Origin: Candidatus Woesearchaeota archaeon
GTDB taxonomy: Archaea; Nanobdellota; Nanobdellia; Woesearchaeales; DSVV01
Length of the DNA stretch: 64,000 nucleotides
Assembly: GCA_018661705.1 (NCBI GenBank)
Contig: JABJHR010000019.1
Location: forward strand, 62,001-126,000
Direction: 5' to 3'
The notes beneath the pieces are model-generated. The model ran no database searches and was not told the DNA's origin. It saw nothing but the letters and a program-made list of their open reading frames with translations. This document shows, one piece after another, positions 1 through 7,409 of this stretch. The number at the start of each line of letters is the position of its first letter. Position 1 is the first letter of the stretch. Position numbers and translations under genes: made by a program.

Positions 1-617
1 GTATTATTTAATGAAATTTCAATGCTTGCATTATATGTATTGCCGGCATCTGCAACTAATGCAATTACAGAACCATTACCTAATGTGATGTTTCCACCAA
101 TTATTCCAACATTATCTGTTGCATTAACTTCAATTGTTATTGTTTCTCCCACATTTGCAGATATATTCCCTGTAATTCCTGTTATTAACGGGACTTCAAA
201 GTCTGTAAATGTAATATTAAGGTTTGTTGTTGCACTGTTCATTGTAACTGTAGAAGTTCCATTTCCGGTATTATTAAATCCAAGAATATTAAGGCTATCA
301 CTTAAAACATTACTACAAACCATTGTACACCTATAGCTGTGGTTAAAGTTAGGCGGGAATCCGGCCCCTGTTTCGGTTGTATATGTGGAATTAAAGTTAT
401 TATTTCTAAAAATACTACAATTAACACTTGTTGCATTTGCAACTGCACCCCCGTACTCATCAAAAACATAACCTTGAACATTACACAAACTTACATTTTC
501 CTCTGATTGAGAAAATACACCAACATCTCCAAATACATAAACACCATAAATAGAAATAAATGCAAAAGCTATTGCCATCAATACCTCTAATTTAATCCAT
601 CTCTTTTTTCTCTTCAT
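1..617 (-). CDS. Secreted/membrane-anchored protein, N-terminal part (3' end outside window)
   Basis: The open frame runs from ATG at 617 off the left edge (205 codons seen), so the ORF track misses it. The N-terminus has a lysine/arginine-rich start (MKRKKRWIK) followed by a hydrophobic segment (VLMAIAFAFISIYGVYVF), an uncleaved signal anchor or signal peptide. After it come two Cys and a Thr/Asn/Ser-rich region with many N-x-S/T sites (NATS, NCS, NGT, NIT), then a stretch resembling an Ig/Big-type beta-sandwich (ISANVGETITIEVNATDNVGI). It is probably an extracellular glycoprotein that belongs with the envelope. Family unknown; the C-terminus is not visible. Confidence 0.75.
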   Translation of the reverse strand, partial: MKRKKRWIKLEVLMAIAFAFISIYGVYVFGDVGVFSQSEENVSLCNVQGYVFDEYGGAVANATSVNCSIFRNNNFNSTYTTETGAGFPPNFNHSYRCTMVCSNVLSDSLNILGFNNTGNGTSTVTMNSATTNLNITFTDFEVPLITGITGNISANVGETITIEVNATDNVGIIGGNITLGNGSVIALVADAGNTYNASIEISLNN

Positions 618-781
618 TTATATATTAATTCTATTTATGGATCTATATAAAAGTTTCGAATAATAATTAAACTAATTTTTAATTTTATTCTTAATATTAT
701 TGTAAGTTTTATCTATTAATTATCATATAAATTACAATTTTCAACAAAATATATAAATTCATTACCTAATGATAATTTAAT

Positions 782-2098
782 ATGTATGATATAGTAATAG
801 GTAGGGATGAAGCAGACAAAAAAAAGTTTGGTTCAAAAGGTGTTATTCTTCTGGGTAAACATTATGTTCAAATGGGTAGAACTACATCTCTTAGTAACCC
901 CGTTTATCTTGATGTCACAAGAAGCCATGTTGTTTTTATTTGTGGGAAAAGAGGTTCTGGAAAATCTTATACAATGGGTGTAATTGCTGAAGGTGTTGCT
1001 GATCTTCCAGACGAAGTAAAGCAAAATATTTCTATTGTTATGCTTGACACAATGGGTGTTTATTGGACAATGAAATATCCCAATAAAAAAGATGAACTAT
1101 TACTTAAACAATGGGGGATGAGGCCTAAAGCATTAGATGTAAAAATTTATACTCCTGCTGGTTTTCATAATAAATTTCTTAAGCAAGGAATTCCAACTGA
1201 TGCACCATTTTCAATTAAACCAAATGAGCTAGATTCAACAGATTGGAGCCTAACCTTTGGTGTTTCTAAAACAGATCCTATTGGTGTTTTAATTGAACGA
1301 ATTATAAATACTCTAAAAAAAGAAAAACCAGAATATTCTATTGAAGATATTATTAAAAAAGTACGTTCAGATGATAGATCAGAGCAAGCAGTCAGGGATG
1401 CAGTTGAAAATCGTTTTTTGAATACTGAATCATGGGGGCTGTTTGATGAGAAAGGTACCTCGTTGCATGACCTTGCCAAAGGTGGCCAAGTTACTATTTT
1501 AGATGTTAGTTGTTATGCAACCGCCTCCAATGGATGGGAAATAAAAAATCTTGTTATTGGTTTAATTTCACAAAAACTATTTATTCAAAGAATGGTGGCA
1601 AGAAAAGATGAAGAATATCAACAAGTTCATTCATCTATCCATTCTTTTGGTGAAGAAAGTACAACAAAACAAGAAATGCCTTTAGTGTGGTTAGTTATTG
1701 ATGAAGCACATGAATTTTTACCCCATGATGGAAAAACAGCAGCAACAGATGCACTCATTACAATTTTAAGAGAAGGTCGTCAACCAGGAATTTCTCTCAT
1801 CCTAGCAACACAACAACCAGGGAAAATCCATACTGATGTTATGACACAAGCAGATACAGTAATCAGTCATAGAATTACAGCAAAATTAGATGTTGAAGCA
1901 CTAGGAATGTTAATGCAGAGTTATATGCGTGAAGGATTAACTGGAGAATTAGATAAATTGCCAGGGGCAAAAGGTTCTGCAATTATTTTTGATGATACAA
2001 ATGAACGAATGTATCCTTTAAGAATAAGACCAAGACTTACTTGGCATGGTGGTGAGTCACCAATTGCCATTCATAAAACAGAATCTAAATTAGAATAA
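782..2098 (+). CDS. HerA-type hexameric ATPase/helicase
   Basis: The 438 aa protein has a Walker A (CGKRGSGKSY, residues 54-63), a Walker B (VWLVIDEAHEFLP, about residues 302-314) and, downstream, the arginine-rich segment REGRQPGISLILATQQP typical of HerA/FtsK-family translocases. The N-terminal region (VIGRDEADKKKFGSKGVILLGKHY) matches the small beta-barrel HAS domain that precedes the ATPase core of HerA. HerA normally works with the NurA nuclease and Mre11-Rad50 in DNA end resection. None of these partners is adjacent, so the specific role is inferred. The gene is alone on its strand and convergent with the HAD gene downstream. Confidence 0.85.
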   Translation: MYDIVIGRDEADKKKFGSKGVILLGKHYVQMGRTTSLSNPVYLDVTRSHVVFICGKRGSGKSYTMGVIAEGVADLPDEVKQNISIVMLDTMGVYWTMKYPNKKDELLLKQWGMRPKALDVKIYTPAGFHNKFLKQGIPTDAPFSIKPNELDSTDWSLTFGVSKTDPIGVLIERIINTLKKEKPEYSIEDIIKKVRSDDRSEQAVRDAVENRFLNTESWGLFDEKGTSLHDLAKGGQVTILDVSCYATASNGWEIKNLVIGLISQKLFIQRMVARKDEEYQQVHSSIHSFGEESTTKQEMPLVWLVIDEAHEFLPHDGKTAATDALITILREGRQPGISLILATQQPGKIHTDVMTQADTVISHRITAKLDVEALGMLMQSYMREGLTGELDKLPGAKGSAIIFDDTNERMYPLRIRPRLTWHGGESPIAIHKTESKLE

Positions 2099-2134
2099 TT
2101 TTTATGCTTTTTTTTCAAAATCATGCTTTCTAAA

Positions 2135-2800
2135 TTAAATAAAATTCATAACTTGCTCTAAACTTTTTATTACAAATTTTCCTTTTGTTTTTTCACTTCT
2201 ATCCACAAATAATGCATTAATTCCTATTTTTCTTGGTACTTCAAAATCAAATACTTTGTTATCACCAACATGCAACATTTCTTCTGGTTTAATTTTTAAT
2301 TTTTTTAGAATTAGTTTATAGATTTTTTCATCTTTCTTAATTGCTTCTAAATCATCTGTGGTGGAAATAATCTTATCAAAATATTGTTTTAAATTTTCAA
2401 CTTCCATTTTAAATTTAAGAAAATCTCTTGTTGAATGTGTAATTACAATCATTTTCTGTTTTTTGTGAAGTTTTTTTAATGTTGGAATGACGTCTTTGTA
2501 AACTTTTATCTTTTCTTTCATTCCTTCTAAAACTTGTTCATGATCTTCTTTTAAATCAAAGAATTTAAACCAATGTTTTGGTCTATACCAATTGGGGTGT
2601 GATTGTGGTGCTTTATAATATTCTTTTGTTACAAGTTCTTCTGCTTTTTTTATTGAAATCTTATGTTTTTTTGCATATAACTCTGGCAATACTTTATGCC
2701 AAAAGATTTTATCAAATGTGTTTTTATCTACTAATGTTCCATCAAGATCAAAAGAAATAATCTTTATGTTTTCAAATTTTTTATGATCCTTGATTTTCAT
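2135..2800 (-). CDS. HAD-superfamily phosphohydrolase
   Basis: The 221 aa protein has the HAD motifs in order: motif I SFDLDGTLV (about residues 16-24, nucleophile Asp plus the +2 Asp), motif II VITHSTRD (Thr/Ser about residues 121-123), and motif III/IV with lysines (KKLKIKPEEM) followed by HVGDNKVFDFEVPRK (acidic metal ligands). A helical cap lies between motifs I and II, as in the phosphoglycolate phosphatase/haloacid dehalogenase-like subfamily. The substrate cannot be read from sequence. It ends 37 nt from the herA stop (convergent) and begins about 30 nt after nrdR on the same strand, so it may be co-transcribed with nrdR. Confidence 0.85.
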   Translation of the reverse strand: MKIKDHKKFENIKIISFDLDGTLVDKNTFDKIFWHKVLPELYAKKHKISIKKAEELVTKEYYKAPQSHPNWYRPKHWFKFFDLKEDHEQVLEGMKEKIKVYKDVIPTLKKLHKKQKMIVITHSTRDFLKFKMEVENLKQYFDKIISTTDDLEAIKKDEKIYKLILKKLKIKPEEMLHVGDNKVFDFEVPRKIGINALFVDRSEKTKGKFVIKSLEQVMNFI

Positions 2801-2830
2801 TTTAATCTCTTCTTAGAATAGTTTATTTAA

Positions 2831-3292
2831 TTATTTTTTATTCTTTGTTCGTAAATTCTCAATAACTTCTTTAAAGTTATCAATGTCTTCGAAATCTTTG
2901 TAAACAGAAGCAAATCTAATGTATGCGACTTTATCTAACTTTTTAAGTTTTCGCATAATTAATTCACCAATAACTTTACTTTTTATTTCAGTAGTTTTCA
3001 TATTTTTAAGACGTTGTTCAATATAATCAGAAATCTCCTCTATCTCGCTCATTGAAACTTTTCTTTTTTCACATGCTCTCATAATTCCTTTTTTGACTTT
3101 TTCTTTATCAAATTGTTCTCTTCTATTATCTTTTTTTAGAATTAATATATTGCTCATCTCAACCCTTTCATAAGTTGTAAATCTTTTGCCACATTTTAAA
3201 CATTCTCTTCTTCTTCTAGTAACTAAGAATTCTTCTGTTTCTCTTTTATCAACAACTTTTGTTTCTTGACATTGACAAAATGGACATTTCAA
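2831..3292 (-). CDS. nrdR: Transcriptional regulator NrdR (ribonucleotide reductase repressor)
   Basis: The 153 aa length is typical of NrdR. It has an N-terminal zinc ribbon (CPFCQC ... RRRECLKCGKRFTTYERVE) followed by an ATP-cone domain (ILILKKDNRREQFDKEKVKKGI). In bacteria NrdR senses (d)ATP through the ATP-cone and represses nrd genes. The only in-frame start before the zinc ribbon is TTG at 3292, preceded by AAGGGG; the nearby ATG at 3287 is in another frame. Its promoter carries a strong NrdR-box match (separate entry), which suggests autoregulation. No ribonucleotide reductase gene is in the window. Mainly a bacterial family with scattered archaeal members. Confidence 0.93.
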   Translation of the reverse strand: MKCPFCQCQETKVVDKRETEEFLVTRRRRECLKCGKRFTTYERVEMSNILILKKDNRREQFDKEKVKKGIMRACEKRKVSMSEIEEISDYIEQRLKNMKTTEIKSKVIGELIMRKLKKLDKVAYIRFASVYKDFEDIDNFKEVIENLRTKNKK

Positions 3293-3318
3293 TATATTCG
3301 ACCCCTTGTGTTATTGTT

Positions 3319-3334
3319 ATACAATATCTTGTGT
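3319..3334. promoter_or_regulatory. Candidate NrdR box in the nrdR promoter
   Basis: ATACAATATCTTGTGT matches 14 of 16 positions of the bacterial NrdR-box consensus pattern acaCAATATATTGTGT, as I recall it. It lies 27-42 nt upstream of the nrdR TTG start, where an archaeal TATA/BRE would sit. The half-site CTTGTGTTATT also occurs as a direct repeat at 3305-3315 and 3328-3338 (23-bp period). Binding is inferred. Confidence 0.5.
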
Positions 3335-3343
3335 TATTTGTAT

Positions 3344-4021
3344 TTAAATGTTATGGTTCTTTTTTTGCATATTATGTTTTTTAATTACCTTCTCTCCAAT
3401 TATTCCAACAACCACAAAGACAGCTGAAACAATTAAAGTAATAACTATAATCCTCATAAACATTTCCTGCCAAAATAGATCAGGATATAAATTAACTAGT
3501 AAATTAGTTTTTGGATCCATTAACCACAAATCATTAGAAAATAATATCTTATGAAACTTAATAAAAAACCAATCAAAGTTTCTACTGAACAAATATAATA
3601 TCAATATCATTGTTGCATTAATAATCCCGCTTATCCAAACAGCTTTTGCTAAAAATTTATCAATTATTCTCTTGTGTATATAATGCAAATATAAAAACAA
3701 CAAACCAATAATTCCCACAATAAAATAAGAGTAGTAGTTTACACTTCTAAGTATTTTTTTAACATCATTAAGATGCAATATGTCCTGTTGGGATAAACTT
3801 TCAGATCCTGTTGAAGATTTTTTTGTTAATAAAAATTTCATAATTCCATCGTGTTCATCATTAACAAAGGTTTTGTTATACTCTGCATAAACACCTTGTT
3901 TATTAAACTGCTTTTCATAAAAATTCTTATTATATAGAACAGATTTATAACTAAAAAGAAAAATAAGATTAGAAAGTACAAAAATCAAAATAAGTAATGT
4001 TATCAAATCTCTTTTTTCCAT
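3344..4021 (-). CDS. DUF1461/Lit-like integral membrane protein
   Basis: The 225 aa protein has about four predicted membrane helices: residues 8-28 (LITLLILIFVLSNLIFLFSY), 95-115, 125-148 and 190-210. Between the second-last and last helices lies FIKFHKILFSNDLWLMDP followed by LLVNLYPDLFW, the conserved signature of the DUF1461/TIGR01906 family. In some Firmicutes, members of this family (Lit) are lipoprotein intramolecular transacylases; that function should not be transferred without checking catalytic residues, and archaeal lipids differ. It lies between nrdR and abce1, all on the minus strand, with about 50 nt gaps. Confidence 0.65.
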   Translation of the reverse strand: MEKRDLITLLILIFVLSNLIFLFSYKSVLYNKNFYEKQFNKQGVYAEYNKTFVNDEHDGIMKFLLTKKSSTGSESLSQQDILHLNDVKKILRSVNYYSYFIVGIIGLLFLYLHYIHKRIIDKFLAKAVWISGIINATMILILYLFSRNFDWFFIKFHKILFSNDLWLMDPKTNLLVNLYPDLFWQEMFMRIIVITLIVSAVFVVVGIIGEKVIKKHNMQKKNHNI

Positions 4022-4065
4022 CTTTTTTAAGTTTTAATTGTTATGACTTTTAATCAAATACAATT

Positions 4066-5859
4066 TTATGAATAATAATATCTTCCTTTATTTTTTTGTT
4101 CTCTATCTTTTACTGAATTTTCTTTATTTATCCTTGGTCTTCCTGAAAACTCATCTCTTCTCATTGTAATATTAACTTCTTTCAATAATTTATTCATACC
4201 TTCTTCCATGATAAATGGCCCTGTTGCCAAACCTTTAACAGCTGGTTCTCCTTCAAACACCATTAATTTTTCACTTAAATAATCTAAGAATAATAAGTCA
4301 TGATCAACAACTAAAATACTAATTCCTCTTAAATAAGCAAGATTAGATACTATTTTAGATAACACCAATCTCTGTTCTACATCTAAATATGCACTTGGCT
4401 CATCTAGTAATACAAGATTACAATCTTTTGAAAGTGCTTCTGCAATTGCTACTCTTTGTAATTCGCCACCTGATAATTGATTAATTTGTTTTTCTAACAA
4501 TGGTTCAATCTCTAAGGGCTTAATAACATCGCTCTTGTGTTTTTTTAATGCATTCGCCAATACAACCATTACTAATTCTGTTGAATCTGAGTTTAGATAC
4601 TGTGGCTTATAACTTACTTTGACATTAAGATCCACCCTACAATTGTCTGGTTTTTTAACGCCCGCTAATAATTTAACAAAACTAGTTTTACCAATTCCAT
4701 TTTCTCCAACAATTCCTATTATTTCTTTTCTATAAATTATTCCACCATTACTTTCAAGTTGAAATTTTCCAAACTTTTTACTTAGTTTTGGCCACTCTGT
4801 TAATTTTGTACCTTCTTTTTTCTCTACTGGGCTTTTAATTTCAAACTCTATTTTTTTATCTCTAAATCTAACATTTTCATCTCTAAGATATCCTTCTAGA
4901 TAAGTATTAATTCCATTTTTTGTAGCTCTTGGTAATGCTACTACTCCAAACCCACCTTGTTTACCATACATTATGTGGATTGTATCAGTCATATAATCTA
5001 ATGCAATAAGATCATGTTCAATAACTAAAACAGCTGTGTTTTCATCTGCCATTTCTCTTATGTACTTAGAAACTTTCAGACGTTGTTTTATATCTAAATA
5101 AGAAGTTGGTTCATCAAACACATATAAATTTGCTTTTTTAATAATTGTTGCTGCAATCGCTACTCTCTGTAATTCTCCACCAGAAATATCTTTTATGTCA
5201 CTATCTAAAATTTTTCCTAATTCAAATAATTCAACAATCTCATCCATCTTGTTTAGTTGGTCTGCCTTTTTTAGCAATTCTCCAACTTTTCCTTTTGCAG
5301 TTTTAGGAATAAGATCTACATTTTGTGGTTTATAGCTAATTGTTATTTCTCCTGCCTTTACTTTTTCAAAAAAAGATTGTGTTTCAGTTCCTTTAAAGAA
5401 TGAGATCATTTCTTCATAAGTTGCAGATTTATCTTTTGTTTTATTAGATTCATTATTATCTTTTTCTGAGATTTTACCTAAGTTTGGTTTTAAAACACCA
5501 GCTAATATTTTTATTGCAGTTGATTTTCCAATTCCGTTTCTTCCAATAATTCCAACAACTTTGCCCATGATTGGTGTTGGTAGTGAATATAATGCAAAAC
5601 CATTTTCTCCAAACCTATGAATTGGTAATTCTTTTAGTGATTCAGGCAGATTAATAATATCAATAGCATCAAAAGGACATTTAGCCGTACAAATACCACA
5701 ACCTATGCAAAGTTCTTCAGTAATTTGTGCTTTTCCAGTTGACCCTGTAATTATACATTCTTTATCTTGTCTGTTTACTGGGCAGACCCTTTTACACAAA
5801 AAATCCCCGCATTCACTTGAATTACATTTATCTTTCTTGATGATTGCTATTCTAACCAT
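4066..5859 (-). CDS. rli1: Ribosome recycling ATPase ABCE1/RLI
   Basis: The 597 aa protein is full length for ABCE1. The N-terminal domain has eight cysteines for two 4Fe-4S clusters (CNSSECGDFLCKRVCP and CIGCGICTAKCP, residues 12-62). Two ABC domains follow: Walker A GRNGIGKST (about 106-114), signature ISGGELQRVAIA and FDEPTSYLD, then Walker A GENGIGKTS, signature LSGGELQRVAIA and LDEPSAYLD. The C-terminal TMRRDEFSGRPRINK motif is also typical. The protein splits the ribosome after termination together with aRF1/Pelota. It shares a single TATA region with the divergent small zinc protein and appears leaderless. Confidence 0.97.
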   Translation of the reverse strand: MVRIAIIKKDKCNSSECGDFLCKRVCPVNRQDKECIITGSTGKAQITEELCIGCGICTAKCPFDAIDIINLPESLKELPIHRFGENGFALYSLPTPIMGKVVGIIGRNGIGKSTAIKILAGVLKPNLGKISEKDNNESNKTKDKSATYEEMISFFKGTETQSFFEKVKAGEITISYKPQNVDLIPKTAKGKVGELLKKADQLNKMDEIVELFELGKILDSDIKDISGGELQRVAIAATIIKKANLYVFDEPTSYLDIKQRLKVSKYIREMADENTAVLVIEHDLIALDYMTDTIHIMYGKQGGFGVVALPRATKNGINTYLEGYLRDENVRFRDKKIEFEIKSPVEKKEGTKLTEWPKLSKKFGKFQLESNGGIIYRKEIIGIVGENGIGKTSFVKLLAGVKKPDNCRVDLNVKVSYKPQYLNSDSTELVMVVLANALKKHKSDVIKPLEIEPLLEKQINQLSGGELQRVAIAEALSKDCNLVLLDEPSAYLDVEQRLVLSKIVSNLAYLRGISILVVDHDLLFLDYLSEKLMVFEGEPAVKGLATGPFIMEEGMNKLLKEVNITMRRDEFSGRPRINKENSVKDREQKNKGRYYYS

Positions 5860-5877
5860 AATCCCAAGATAAAAGGG

Positions 5878-5890
5878 AAATATATATAAA
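5878..5890. promoter_or_regulatory. Shared divergent TATA box for ABCE1 and the small zinc protein
   Basis: AAATATATATAAA is centred about 25 nt upstream of the ABCE1 ATG (5859, minus) and about 29 nt upstream of the small zinc protein ATG (5913, plus). It reads as an archaeal TATA box in both directions, so one element could drive both leaderless transcripts. Confidence 0.55.
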
Positions 5891-5912
5891 GGTTGTGCCG
5901 TTATTTAGGGGT

Positions 5913-6074
5913 ATGAAATGTGACATTTGTAAGAAAAAAGTTGGTGAAACCTTTCTAAACAAGCCTTTAGGTACTTATGTCTATGATGAGAAAAATAAGA
6001 AAAGACTAGTTTGTTTTGAGTGTGAATCTAGGTATAAAAGCGATAAAACAAAGATATTAGAAGCAATGAGTTAA
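5913..6074 (+). CDS. Small zinc-binding protein (two CxxC knuckles)
   Basis: This 53 aa protein is too short for the ORF track. It starts MKCDICKKKVGETFLNKP and contains a second knuckle VCFECESRYK, so four cysteines in a CxxC...CxxC arrangement suggest a single zinc ribbon. ATG 5913 lies 23 nt after a TATA box, indicating a leaderless mRNA. The Lys-rich composition fits an RNA- or ribosome-associated protein, and divergence from ABCE1 hints at a translation role, but that is inference. I recognise no named family. Confidence 0.75.
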   Translation: MKCDICKKKVGETFLNKPLGTYVYDEKNKKRLVCFECESRYKSDKTKILEAMS

Positions 6075-6213
6075 ATAATTAGTTTTAAGTAATAAGTTCT
6101 AAGTTTGAAGTTGGTTATATATAAGTAATTATCAGTTGTTGGTAAACTAAGAACTAATCTACTACAAACCCACTTCTTACTTAATACTTCCAACTAAGAA
6201 CTATATAATTAGA

Positions 6214-6222
6214 TTTTTATAC
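6214..6222 (+). promoter_or_regulatory. TATA box of tRNA-Thr(CGU)
   Basis: TTTTTATAC is centred about 27 nt upstream of the first nucleotide of the tRNA at 6246, the standard archaeal spacing. The 170-nt gap before it (6075-6245) otherwise contains only imperfect repeats (see findings). Confidence 0.5.
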
Positions 6223-6245
6223 AACTTCCTTCTTCTTTATTTTAT

Positions 6246-6345
6246 GCCCCTGTAGCATAGTCGCTATTGCGGTTGACTCGTATATGCAACCAGAGATTTG
6301 CAATAAGAAATCAACAGGTCGTGAGTTCAAGTCTCACCAGGGGCT
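6246..6345 (+). tRNA. tRNA-Thr (anticodon CGU) with a 27-nt intron
   Basis: The cloverleaf can be built by hand: acceptor GCCCCTG (6246-6252) with CAGGGGC (6338-6344), D stem GCA/TGC, anticodon stem GTTGA (6272-6276) with TCAAC (6311-6315), T stem GTGAG/CTCAC around TTCAAGT, and discriminator U at 6345. The anticodon loop is interrupted after CTCGTA; removing about 6283-6309 restores a 7-nt loop CTCGTAA and a 73-nt mature tRNA with anticodon CGU. Position 37/38 is the canonical archaeal intron site, cut by the splicing endonuclease at a bulge-helix-bulge. CCA is not encoded. The exact splice sites are inferred. Confidence 0.9.
6283..6309 (+). other. tRNA intron (position 37/38)
   Basis: These 27 nt lie between the anticodon-loop halves. 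GCAA (6286-6289) and TTGC (6298-6301) can pair inside the intron, consistent with a short intron hairpin of a bulge-helix-bulge. The boundaries are the ones that restore a standard 7-nt anticodon loop; a shift of a few nt is possible. Confidence 0.75.
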
Positions 6346-6358
6346 TCTTTTCTTAAAC

Positions 6359-6368
6359 CTTTATAAAC
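6359..6368 (+). promoter_or_regulatory. TATA box of the radical SAM-nadE operon
   Basis: CTTTATAAAC is centred about 26 nt upstream of ATG 6390, implying a leaderless transcript. It begins only 14 nt after the tRNA 3' end. Confidence 0.5.
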
Positions 6369-6389
6369 CCAACATCTTTTCTTAGGATA

Positions 6390-7409
6390 ATGCAATCTAA
6401 ATTAGATGATTTACCACAATTAATGAAACAAGCAAATAAGGTTTATCTAGATAATTTTCCAGCTGTAACTAACTTTGAAAGGGCGATATTCTTTAGTTGG
6501 TATTGTGATATTCGAGATTGTAAATTTTGTTATATGTCAACCCAGCCAAAGGATCAAGAATTTAAGCAAAAAGGAAGAAGAACAACTGAAAGTTTGCTTG
6601 CTGAAACATTACTTATCAAACATTTGAAATGGGATTTTGGTTTTCTTTCAGGTGGAAAGGGAGCATATGATTCTGATGATTTTGTTGAATTAGTTAAAAA
6701 AATTCATATTGTTTTAGGTGAGAAAATTTGGATTAATATTGGGCCATTAAAGAAAGAAGAGTTAAAGCAACTTCAACCTTATGTTAAGGGGGTTGTTGGT
6801 AGTATTGAAACAGTTAACAAAAAAGTTCATGATTTTGTATGTCCATCTAAACCAATTGAACCATATTTAGAAATGTTTCAAGAATCAACTAAATTAGGTA
6901 TGGACAATGCAATTACAATTATTCTAGGTTTAGGAGAAACTGAAGATGATTTTCCTGCTTTGAAAGAAATGATTGAAAAACATAATATTTCCAAAATTCA
7001 TTTTTATGGCTTAAACCCACATAAAGATACATCTTTTGAAGATTCTGAACCACCAACAAAACAATATCAGGCATGGTGGATTGCTAAAACTAGGATAGAA
7101 TGTCCTAAAATTGATATTCAAATGGGTATTTGGGAAGATCGGGTTAACAGAGTTTCTTATTTGTTAGATGCAGGTGCAAATTCCATTAGTAAATATCCTG
7201 CATTAAAGGTTTTTGGCAAAGAATCAGCATATGAAATTGAAAAAGAATGTCAAAAGGCAAGAAGAACAATGAGGGGCACCTTAACAAAACTTCCAAAAAT
7301 AGATTGGGATATGGCAGTTGAAGAATTAACTTTAGATCAAGAACTAAAATCCAAAATTAAAATAAAGCTTAAATTATACTTGAAGAAAATGGAGAAAAAT
7401 CTAAAATGA
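6390..7409 (+). CDS. Radical SAM protein, BioB/HydE/PylB-like, with CX4CX2C motif
   Basis: The 339 aa protein has its cluster-binding cysteines in WYCDIRDCKFCYMS (about residues 47-60), giving spacing C-x4-C-x2-C instead of the usual C-x3-C-x2-C. Further conserved elements are LSGGKGAY, WINIGPL, GSIETVNKKVHDFVCPSKP (similar to the biotin-synthase His/Lys-Pro segment) and ITIILGLGETEDDF, followed by IHFYGLNPHKDT. This is a complete TIM-barrel radical SAM enzyme of the BioB-like group. The substrate is unknown; archaeal lipoyl synthase-type enzymes are one possibility. It overlaps nadE by 4 nt (ATGA), so the two are translationally coupled. Confidence 0.8.
   Translation: MQSKLDDLPQLMKQANKVYLDNFPAVTNFERAIFFSWYCDIRDCKFCYMSTQPKDQEFKQKGRRTTESLLAETLLIKHLKWDFGFLSGGKGAYDSDDFVELVKKIHIVLGEKIWINIGPLKKEELKQLQPYVKGVVGSIETVNKKVHDFVCPSKPIEPYLEMFQESTKLGMDNAITIILGLGETEDDFPALKEMIEKHNISKIHFYGLNPHKDTSFEDSEPPTKQYQAWWIAKTRIECPKIDIQMGIWEDRVNRVSYLLDAGANSISKYPALKVFGKESAYEIEKECQKARRTMRGTLTKLPKIDWDMAVEELTLDQELKSKIKIKLKLYLKKMEKNLK

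Noticed and set aside
22-336. Plus-strand ORF of 104 codons at the left edge
   Set aside because: It is the antisense shadow of the truncated secreted protein gene, which has a signal-anchor start at 617 and better composition.
6075-6245. Repeats before tRNA-Thr as a CRISPR or att site
   Set aside because: Copies are too few, too imperfect and irregularly spaced; no integrase or cas gene is near, and the tRNA 3' end is not duplicated.
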